From JAWODU01 sp046483125 (lineage in GTDB: Bacteria; Verrucomicrobiota; Kiritimatiellia; UBA8416; JAWODU01), in the NCBI GenBank assembly GCA_046483125.1, contig JAWODU010000122.1, positions 1 through 31,446 of the forward strand: 31,446 nucleotides of DNA, in the 5' to 3' direction. The translations under genes were made by a program, and so were the position numbers. Below are positions 25,307 through 31,446 of the stretch, in pieces. The notes under the pieces were generated by a model. It had not been told where the DNA came from. It did no database searches and was given only the letters and a program-made list of their open reading frames with translations. How positions within the stretch are numbered: the first letter of the stretch is position 1; each line of letters opens with the position of its first letter.

Positions 25307-26422
25307 CTACATTTTCTTTACGTGCAGACCGTCAAGCACGCCGCCCGCCCACAGGGCGCCCTTGTACTCAACAATGCACCGCATCGGCAGAGGGCTGTCA
25401 AGCGAAACGTGCCACTCCCTGTCTTTGAAAAACCGCAGGCCGCCCCTCATCTGCGTGCTTGCCCATACCTTTCCGTCCGAAGCCGCGTACAACAGGTTGA
25501 CCGGGCCCTCGTCCTTGAGATAACTGTTCCACCCCTCCCCGTCGTACCGCCACAGTCCGTCGGCGTTCGTCGCGGCCCAGATGTTGCCGGCCTTGTCCTC
25601 CGTGATCTTCAGAACGGCGGAGTCGCTTATATCGTGCGCGAGATATGTGGTCCACGCGTTCCCGTCCAGCACGGCGATACCCCTGTTCCAGAACCCGCAC
25701 CAGACACGCCCCCGGCTGTCCATGAAAAGGGACTTGATATTCATACCCTTCTGATAATGGACCCATTCATCGGGCTCCCGCGCCGGATCGGCGGCAATCA
25801 CGCCGTTACCGTCTATGACGACCCATATTCTCCCGTCGCGTGTCCGGAACATGTCGGCCACCCTTTTGCCGGAAAACGTTTCAACGGGTTTCCATTCACC
25901 GTTGGTTTTCCTGTAAACGGCGTTTTCCTCGGTATCGGACCGCTTCGCCAGGGCCCACATCGACTTCTCTCCGAATCCGGCTACGGGTGAAACCGTCCCG
26001 CTCACGTGCACCTGGGCAAGAAACGTGTCACCATCAAGCGTAAACAGCCCCCTGTTGGTCCCCACCAGGTAACGGTCTTTACCGGTTTTAACCACGCCCC
26101 AAGCCTGGTACTTGGCGGGCTTGACCTCTTTTACTTCCTCCACCACGCGTTTCCGCTTTCCGTCTTTTTTGACCCATTTTCTCTTTTTTTTGATTTGAAC
26201 GGCCTTCATTACCTCGAACTTGCCGCCCCTGTAACGGCTGAGCCCGGAGAGGGTGCCTATCCAGAGCTCGTCCCCTATGGTCTCCATAACCTGGATTTCC
26301 CTGCCCGCAAGCCCGGGTTCGCTTTCGGGCGTGATGTTTTTCCAGTTATCGGCCGCGGCCGTTCCCGCGAGACCCGCGCCGATAAAAGCCCATGCGATTA
26401 TTGTTCTGATTAAAGAGTGCAT
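25307..26422 (-). CDS. Secreted beta-propeller protein with a basic insert
   Basis: The start at ATG 26422 (371 residues) is supported by GAGG at 26430-26433 and by the signal peptide that follows (MHSLIRTIIAWAFIGAGLAG, likely cut at AAA-DN). A GTG seven codons upstream overlaps the previous stop and is less likely. The protein is made of repeated propeller blades resembling two-component-regulator propeller (Reg_prop) repeats: ELWIGTLSGLSRYRGGKF, RYLVGTNRGLFTLDGD, RIWVVIDGNGVIA, RVWCGFWNRGIAVLDGNAW, NIWAATNADGLWRYDGEGW, KVWASTQMRGGLRFF. There is no kinase domain. Residues ~78-104 form an unusual Lys/Arg-rich insert. It is probably a periplasmic or surface binding protein with unknown partner, positioned directly upstream of moxR. 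Confidence 0.83.
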   Translation of the reverse strand: MHSLIRTIIAWAFIGAGLAGTAAADNWKNITPESEPGLAGREIQVMETIGDELWIGTLSGLSRYRGGKFEVMKAVQIKKKRKWVKKDGKRKRVVEEVKEVKPAKYQAWGVVKTGKDRYLVGTNRGLFTLDGDTFLAQVHVSGTVSPVAGFGEKSMWALAKRSDTEENAVYRKTNGEWKPVETFSGKRVADMFRTRDGRIWVVIDGNGVIAADPAREPDEWVHYQKGMNIKSLFMDSRGRVWCGFWNRGIAVLDGNAWTTYLAHDISDSAVLKITEDKAGNIWAATNADGLWRYDGEGWNSYLKDEGPVNLLYAASDGKVWASTQMRGGLRFFKDREWHVSLDSPLPMRCIVEYKGALWAGGVLDGLHVKKM

Positions 26423-26439
26423 TTCTTTTCCTCGCTCTC

Positions 26440-27270
26440 TCACTCGGATTTCAGTTCAAACTCGGTTTTCGATACAAGGTCGCCGTTTATCCAGTACCTC
26501 GACCGGGCCGGTTCACCGTTCTCTTCAAACCTCTTTTCCTCCCCGTGCATTGTGTCGTTCTCGAACGGAACTTCACGCTTAAGCTGGCTGTTTTCATAGA
26601 ATTCCCTGACGATGCCCTGCACTTTCCCCATGTCGTAGGTGATTACGCGCCTGGGCTGGGCCGTCCTGGGCCAGTAATCAACCAGTTTGCCGTCCCGTAC
26701 TCCCTGTTTCATGGTGCATTCCCGGGTAACCCTTCCATTCGTCGAATAATTCTTCGCCAGCCCGTGCGGTTCCCCGTCCTTGTAAGGCGTCTCCGAGCGC
26801 ACATTCCCGTTTTCATAAAACGTCTTCCTCGTCCCTTCAATCTTTCCCTTTACCCAGGGCACTTCCGCTTTCTTGTACCTCGGCCACACGTTATACACGC
26901 ACTCCGGTCCGTCTTTTACGCCTTCTTTCCAGGTCACGGTCTTTGAGACGCGCTGGTTGGTCTCGAGAAACCTCTGAACACCGTCCTCTTTCCCTTCCGC
27001 GTTGACCGGCACAAAAGAACTGACGTAAGGCTCGAAGAGCCCCGAACTCGTGCTGTGACCCTGGTCAAAAAACCGATCTACTGTGATTCTTATTTTACAG
27101 CCTTCTGGCAACTGCTCGAAGGCATCCTTCAGCGGTCTGCGCCCGCGTGCCGGGGCATCTTCAAGCTTTTCTATTACTTTTGTGACCGTTTCGTCGTTTT
27201 CGCCGCGTACAGGTCCGGCCGGACCCTGGCAGATCAGCAAAACACTCAACGCAATATATATCCGTTTCAT
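26440..27270 (-). CDS. Secreted YwqK/MORN_2-repeat protein
   Basis: This 276-residue protein has an N-terminal signal peptide (MKRIYIALSVLLICQGPAGP). From about residue 110 there are tandem repeats of the MORN_2/YwqK type, each with a hydrophobic-Tyr-Glu-Asn-Gly or Gly-(x)-x-Gly core: GTRKTFYENGNVRSETPYKD, GEPHGLAKNYSTNGRVTREC, GIVREFYENSQLKREVPFEN, GEEKRFEENGEPARSRYW. Such repeats are annotated as antitoxin YwqK family in many genomes, but the exported form and lack of an adjacent toxin argue against that role here. A structural or binding role in the periplasm is more plausible. Its stop overlaps the region just upstream of the propeller gene, so the two are co-transcribed. Confidence 0.85.
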   Translation of the reverse strand: MKRIYIALSVLLICQGPAGPVRGENDETVTKVIEKLEDAPARGRRPLKDAFEQLPEGCKIRITVDRFFDQGHSTSSGLFEPYVSSFVPVNAEGKEDGVQRFLETNQRVSKTVTWKEGVKDGPECVYNVWPRYKKAEVPWVKGKIEGTRKTFYENGNVRSETPYKDGEPHGLAKNYSTNGRVTRECTMKQGVRDGKLVDYWPRTAQPRRVITYDMGKVQGIVREFYENSQLKREVPFENDTMHGEEKRFEENGEPARSRYWINGDLVSKTEFELKSE

Positions 27271-27277
27271 AACGCCG

Positions 27278-27302
27278 CCGGCCGCGATGCATCGCCGGCC
27301 GG
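27278..27302. repeat. Hairpin in the leader of the YwqK-type gene
   Basis: A 12-bp perfect palindrome GCGATGCATCGC (27284-27295) is flanked by CCGGCC (27278-27283) and GGCCGG (27297-27302), with a single bulged base at 27296. The structure lies 8 bases upstream of ATG 27270, between two co-oriented genes. Neither side has a U-run, so it is not a classic terminator. It could modulate translation or stability of the downstream gene. Confidence 0.55.
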
Positions 27303-27329
27303 AATGTGAAGTTATTTTTGCGAGGACCG

Positions 27330-29198
27330 TTACCTGCGTCCTCTCTTTTTCTGCACCTCGCCGCCGGTGCCGGACAGGATCACAAAATCGTGCGCCCGGA
27401 CGAAAACCGTGGGGCCGTAGCTTTCCGTGCCCCCTTCCGAGGAGAACCGCCCGATCATACCATGGTCTTCAATATCCTCCAGGGGATCCCCGCTCGCCCC
27501 CCCGCTCAGCCACCTGGCGCTTGTCTTGTTCCAGTCGCTCCTTTCGGGAATATGTGCGAAACTGATCTTGGAGACAATGGAGCCGGCATCCTGCACGTTC
27601 TCGCCGCCGAATACGCGCGGAGGATCGAGAATGTACAGCGAATCGCGCACGTAATGGTTGCTTTCATTCACGATCACAATCATGGCCTTTTGATATTCAC
27701 CGCCGGCGCCGCCCGGACGCCTGTAAACCGAAACGTACACTTCGGCCAGAGGGTTTTCCTTCGTAAGTTCAAATCCCGATCCGGCGCGCCATTCCTGGCC
27801 GAACCTGACTATCCTGCCTGTCCGCCAGAAGGGAATGAATTCAGTCTGACCGTCGTCCGCGAAATAACCGAACCTGTCCAGCGCCGACACGACTTCGGCG
27901 GCATCGGCAAGATGAGCCAGTCTCCCCGCGTCAAGCCCTATATCAAACAGCAGTGCCCGGCCCATCACGACGCGATCGGTCGATGGATTGGCGCCGGGGC
28001 GGATCAATTCAGCCGAATTCGACCTCAGCCGCACCGCGTTGCCCGTGTGCGTCCCGGCAAGGTAACGCATTAGCGCCACAGGATACGTATCCGTGTGATT
28101 TTTCTCAACGGAAACCGCGTCCCCTCCGGCGGGCCCCTCAAGCACCGCGTAATCCGAAAACGCTTCAAGAACCGTGCCGGCATCCGCTCGAAGGACTCTG
28201 CACTTGTCCGCCTGGTGCCAGGTTTTAAGCGAGGGGGTAATCGTTTCCGGTTTTGCGTCCCCGAAGGGCCATTCCAGCCATGTTTTCTTTCTCCGTCCTT
28301 CGGGCTTCGCCGACGCGGGGTGAATCAGTATGGCGAATTCAACGGTCTTTTTTGAGACCTTCTCCGGCTTGTTTACAAACCTTATATGCCATGCTATCTG
28401 GCGGTTTTCGTCCCTTTGAAGAACCATTGTCGACTTCGATTCATCGACCGTCCAGCCTTTCCCCTTTTCCGACAGCCACGTGAAGCCGCGGTCCCCGCTT
28501 CCTGCGTACATATGTTCCAGGACCCCGGGACAGGGCGCGTTTCCGACCGCCTTGGCGTCCTCATCGGAATTGCCCCACGCCAGCCCTTCCTCGGCCCCGA
28601 TAGTATAATCCGAAGCGGAGCAGGCTTTCACTTTGTCCGCCACGGGCCTGCCGGGAATCACCGTGTCAACCGGCCCTTCTATCGGTATCACCAGTTCAAG
28701 CGCTTCCGTCTCTCCGCCTTCGTAGACGAGTTTACAGCGGATTGAACCGTCCTTTCCGTAAGCCACGCCGAGCTGTGCCTCGATCGGCCCGGTTTTTATT
28801 CGCGAGGCGCAGACGGCGTATCCGCCCTTTACCGAGAGTTCGGCCTTTTTTGTAACTTCCGCCCGTGCCGCCTGTCCGCCGGCAACGGCCGCGAGGACCA
28901 TGCCGCCGTCCCTCAGAACTCTTCCCCGGCCTATGGCCAGCAGTGTGCTCGTCTCGGCCCGGCCGCCGCGCTCTTCAAACGGCAGTTCGCTATCTTCGGC
29001 CTTGATTACAATCTGTTCGGGAAGACCGGAAGGGCCCACCGTGATCAGGTGTTTCCCGGTCTCGACACGATTTCCGGAAAGTTTCAAATCCGGCAGTTCC
29101 GCCGCCGGCGACCAGGTCGCCGCCAGTACTCCCGCCAGGATCCATGAAAGGTGCTTTGCCGTCTCCGCTCTGAAATATCTGTTTACTTTCATTTCCAT
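27330..29198 (-). CDS. Exported DUF6067/GH123-like paralogue lacking most of the catalytic-type core
   Basis: I start it at ATG 29198 (or 29192) because the signal peptide begins there (basic RYFRAETAK, then LSWILAGVLAATWSPAA); the frame extends to 29330 only through the upstream gene. It has about 622 residues. It matches the upstream neighbour along both halves: SGLPEQIVIKAEDSELP near the N-terminus, GSGDRGFTWLSEKGKGW, HIRFVNKPEKV and ILIHPASAKPEG, then near the C-terminus IPFWRTG, VYVSVYRRP, VIVNES and SYGPTVFV. Between the N-terminal block and LMRYLAGTHTG only ~70 residues remain, against ~230 in the neighbour. The lost stretch holds the Trp/Asp/Glu-rich segment expected of the glycosidase barrel. 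It is therefore probably a non-catalytic binding partner. The family link rests on pattern recognition only. Confidence 0.75.
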   Translation of the reverse strand: MEMKVNRYFRAETAKHLSWILAGVLAATWSPAAELPDLKLSGNRVETGKHLITVGPSGLPEQIVIKAEDSELPFEERGGRAETSTLLAIGRGRVLRDGGMVLAAVAGGQAARAEVTKKAELSVKGGYAVCASRIKTGPIEAQLGVAYGKDGSIRCKLVYEGGETEALELVIPIEGPVDTVIPGRPVADKVKACSASDYTIGAEEGLAWGNSDEDAKAVGNAPCPGVLEHMYAGSGDRGFTWLSEKGKGWTVDESKSTMVLQRDENRQIAWHIRFVNKPEKVSKKTVEFAILIHPASAKPEGRRKKTWLEWPFGDAKPETITPSLKTWHQADKCRVLRADAGTVLEAFSDYAVLEGPAGGDAVSVEKNHTDTYPVALMRYLAGTHTGNAVRLRSNSAELIRPGANPSTDRVVMGRALLFDIGLDAGRLAHLADAAEVVSALDRFGYFADDGQTEFIPFWRTGRIVRFGQEWRAGSGFELTKENPLAEVYVSVYRRPGGAGGEYQKAMIVIVNESNHYVRDSLYILDPPRVFGGENVQDAGSIVSKISFAHIPERSDWNKTSARWLSGGASGDPLEDIEDHGMIGRFSSEGGTESYGPTVFVRAHDFVILSGTGGEVQKKRGRR

Positions 29199-29220
29199 AT
29201 TTCCCGCTTTCGGTTTTTCG

Positions 29221-31446
29221 TTATTCCGCGTGCTCGGCGTAAAGTATTCTGAACGTATGGTACGGCACGTAGACCGGGCCGTATATCTGCCTGTCCCGGT
29301 CCGCGCACGCAACCACGTCGCCCGTTTCAAAATCCATCAGCACCGGTTCATCCGCGTTGCGCTTTGCGACGGAGTTCCACCACGGTTTCAGCTCCTCCGG
29401 AACTTCCGTTTCTTCGCGCACCTTACCTGCCTTCAGCGTGTTTCTGCCGCCGAGAATACGCTCGACGTCGGAAAGCCGCAGGGGATGCTCCACGGCAAGG
29501 TCCGTTTCGTTGAGCATCACCAGGATCGCCTTGTATCCCTTCCGTCCGTCTTCGAGCGGGCGGCGGTATACAGTTATTTCAAGGTCCCCTTCGAGCTTGT
29601 CCAGCACCGAGTCGCCGGCCTTTCCGGCTTCTTCTCCCAGGCCGTAATCGACAACGCCGCCGCTTCGCCAGAAGGGTATTTTTTCTATTCCCATGTCGTC
29701 GAAAAACCCGAACTCCCAGAGCGAGTTCAGAAGCGGAATAACCTGCTGTTTTTCCTGTATCTGTCCGTGAGGGCCCTGCATACTCACGCCGAAATCGTGC
29801 AGAAGTGCTATACCCACGGGCATCCTGTCCATCCTGGGGTCGTCCCCCGGCGGAACGCCGCTGTTCTGGGCCATGAGGCGCGCGATCAGTCCCGTCCAGT
29901 TGTGCGCCATCCTGCGGTAGAGCGAATTCGGGTACTGCTGGATCATATCGACTTCATACGTACGATGCGCGCCCCCGCACTCTTCAACCATCGCCGTGTC
30001 CCACCCGAAGGACTCAAAACAGGTCCCCTCGTTGTTGGCCCAGAAGTAGTTGCGGTTAGGTATGTTGTTTTCCTTCATGATCCGGGCCAGGCGCTTGAAA
30101 GCGTTCCGCATGTGCCCCGTGCAGAACCCGTCCTGCCAGGGCAGTTCGTTTTCCCGTACGTCCTCGGGGTCGCGAAGGTAAGCATGGCCTTCGGCGATCT
30201 TGGTCGAGCGGGACACCGGCCACGTTTCGTCCCACCACCAGCCGTGGCGGCGCCCTGTTCTCACGTGCCTCTCGAACCAGAAGGCAATCTTGTCCTCGAA
30301 GTATTTCGCCACGCCGCCGCCTCTTCCCTTAATTGCGTCCCACTTGAATTTATCCCATTCCTCTTCGGTCATGTCCCATTTTCGCGAGCGGGGAACGTTT
30401 CCGATCCCCTTGTTCTGGTAGTAACGCCAGTAGATAGGGCCTTTCGGATACCATTGCATGACCTCCTCGTCGGTCATTTTCTTGACTTCTTCTTCGGGCA
30501 CCTGGTCGCATACCCGTATCATACTGCGGGCCTTGGCGAGCAGTTCCTCGTCCGGTTTTGTGAAGTCCCCGCCGAAGTATTCATCCGCCCATATGCCGCC
30601 GCGCCAGAACCACGATTTCTCGCGCGCGTCTTCGGGCTTGGGTTTGCTGGGGTGGGTGAGAAGTGTAAAATCAATCCTGCGTTCGCCCCTGACTTCGGCG
30701 GGATGGTTCACGAATGTCACGTACCACCTCATCCGCCCCTTATCGTCCCTCTCCAGCCTCATGGTGGTGCCGTCCCTGTCTATCACCCAGCCCCTGTCGG
30801 AGTCCGAAAACCACGTGAACGCCCTGTCGCCGCTGCCGAACCACAGCCACGGCATGAAGTGGGTATAGTATAAGTCCGGATATTCCATGTCCGCGCTGTC
30901 CCACACGACCCCGCTCTTCCGGGGCAGGGAGCATTCCCACGTGTCGGCGCCGGCCATTCCACCTCCGTACACGCTCGTGGCCTTGAGATCGACGGGACCG
31001 GCCAGGTCGGTTATCATCTCGAAGCTTTCAACCTTTACGGGCCTTTTGCCCCCGTAACGCAGTGTAACGTACATGGCCCCGTCGCAGTCGTAGCGGGTCT
31101 TGAGGTCTATATTAAGCGGACCGGCTTTGAGCCTGGAGGTGTACTCTATCTCGCTTTTCCACTGTTTCGTGCATTCGGCTTTGCTGACGGGCCGGGCTTC
31201 GTGCTTCCTGCCTCCGGCCTGCACTTCAAGGCGTATGGGACGCCTGAGCTGTGGACCGCGGCCCATGGCGGTAAGTTCGGCATCGGAAAGCGGCGGAGCG
31301 CTTTCCCCGCGGTTCTCAAGCGGCAGGTCGCGCTCGTCGGGCTTGATGTATATCTGCGCGGGAAGACCGGATTCCGCGAGAGTGAAACGGTGTTTCAGCG
31401 TCTCGAAACCGTCTTCGGTTTTTTCAATAGGTATGAACGGCTCCCA
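29221..31446 (-). CDS. DUF6067/GH123-like glycoside-hydrolase-type protein (5' partial)
   Basis: The frame runs from TAA at 29221-29223 through the right edge of the window (the last codons are open), so the N-terminus and any signal peptide are missing; about 741 residues are visible. N-terminal beta-rich blocks include SGLPAQIYIKPDERDLP and FGSGDRAFTWFSDSDRGW, then a beta-strand/loop YVTFVNHPAEV and LLTHPSKPKPED. This is the layout of DUF6067/GH123-like proteins, whose N-terminal sandwich precedes a TIM-barrel-like domain. The barrel part contains HGWWWDETWP (bases ~30216-30250), FWANNEGTCFESFGWDTA, and GIALLHDFGVS, with acidic residues at places suitable for catalysis. A carbohydrate substrate is inferred. 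The next gene is a shortened paralogue 22 bases downstream. My family assignment is by eye, and confidence in the specific activity is low. Confidence 0.8.
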   Translation of the reverse strand, partial: WEPFIPIEKTEDGFETLKHRFTLAESGLPAQIYIKPDERDLPLENRGESAPPLSDAELTAMGRGPQLRRPIRLEVQAGGRKHEARPVSKAECTKQWKSEIEYTSRLKAGPLNIDLKTRYDCDGAMYVTLRYGGKRPVKVESFEMITDLAGPVDLKATSVYGGGMAGADTWECSLPRKSGVVWDSADMEYPDLYYTHFMPWLWFGSGDRAFTWFSDSDRGWVIDRDGTTMRLERDDKGRMRWYVTFVNHPAEVRGERRIDFTLLTHPSKPKPEDAREKSWFWRGGIWADEYFGGDFTKPDEELLAKARSMIRVCDQVPEEEVKKMTDEEVMQWYPKGPIYWRYYQNKGIGNVPRSRKWDMTEEEWDKFKWDAIKGRGGGVAKYFEDKIAFWFERHVRTGRRHGWWWDETWPVSRSTKIAEGHAYLRDPEDVRENELPWQDGFCTGHMRNAFKRLARIMKENNIPNRNYFWANNEGTCFESFGWDTAMVEECGGAHRTYEVDMIQQYPNSLYRRMAHNWTGLIARLMAQNSGVPPGDDPRMDRMPVGIALLHDFGVSMQGPHGQIQEKQQVIPLLNSLWEFGFFDDMGIEKIPFWRSGGVVDYGLGEEAGKAGDSVLDKLEGDLEITVYRRPLEDGRKGYKAILVMLNETDLAVEHPLRLSDVERILGGRNTLKAGKVREETEVPEELKPWWNSVAKRNADEPVLMDFETGDVVACADRDRQIYGPVYVPYHTFRILYAEHAE

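Noticed and set aside
26440..27270. Toxin-antitoxin role from YwqK similarity
   Set aside because: The protein has a signal peptide and no toxin-like partner is adjacent, so the antitoxin label would be misleading.
29199..29330. Extended N-terminus of the shorter DUF6067-like protein
   Set aside because: The extra 44 codons lie within the end of the upstream gene in another frame, and the signal peptide begins only at 29198.
28900..30873. A 657-codon plus-strand open frame across both DUF6067-like genes
   Set aside because: It spans two genes of the opposite strand and their spacer, and shows no domain, while the minus strand shows clear paralogy.

Overview
The window is GC-rich, densely coding bacterial DNA from a diderm. 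It encodes an outer-membrane beta-barrel protein, many exported or membrane proteins, and the non-mevalonate isoprenoid enzyme IspH. Several features point to the PVC superphylum, with Lentisphaerota or Kiritimatiellota my best guess. These are a type II secretion pseudopilin-like tail of the PVC kind on an otherwise unrelated protein, a MoxR/DUF58/von Willebrand A operon carrying a very large coiled-coil membrane protein and a squalene-cyclase-like toroid protein, a sulfatase, and two paralogous DUF6067/GH123-like proteins. The placement is inference, because no rRNA or other marker gene lies in the window.

Layout. Positions 3-1871 (+) hold the 3' part of a large protein of unknown function. 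It converges on, and overlaps by 12 bp, a secreted HExxH metallopeptidase-like gene (1860-3287, -). A short divergent promoter region follows. A plus-strand run then covers 3417-10759: a beta-barrel protein, ispH, an MsbA-type ABC exporter, a GT-C-like polytopic membrane protein, and a membrane-anchored spermidine-synthase-like protein. The only sizeable non-coding gap is 10760-11111. It is packed with short-period repeats, including 13-bp units arranged as a long inverted repeat, plus other hairpins.

From 31446 down to 11112 all eleven genes lie on the minus strand with gaps of 1-59 bp, which looks like one operon of about 20 kb that begins outside the window. In transcription order it encodes two DUF6067/GH123-like paralogues (the first cut by the window edge, the second lacking most of the central barrel), a secreted YwqK/MORN_2-repeat protein, a secreted beta-propeller, a MoxR ATPase, a DUF58 protein, a BatA/VWA membrane protein, a VWA protein with a GATase1-like region, a 1578-residue coiled-coil membrane protein, an exported toroid protein, and a sulfatase with no signal peptide.

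How the genes may work together. The MoxR, DUF58 and VWA genes form the known MoxR/Bat-type module, thought to act as a chaperone or assembly machine at the inner membrane. The unusual part is what surrounds it: carbohydrate-active-like paralogues and two repeat proteins upstream, a giant coiled-coil partner, and a sulfatase at the 3' end. My inference is an envelope complex linked to glycan or sulfated-glycan handling. The sequence supports the operon architecture but not the function.
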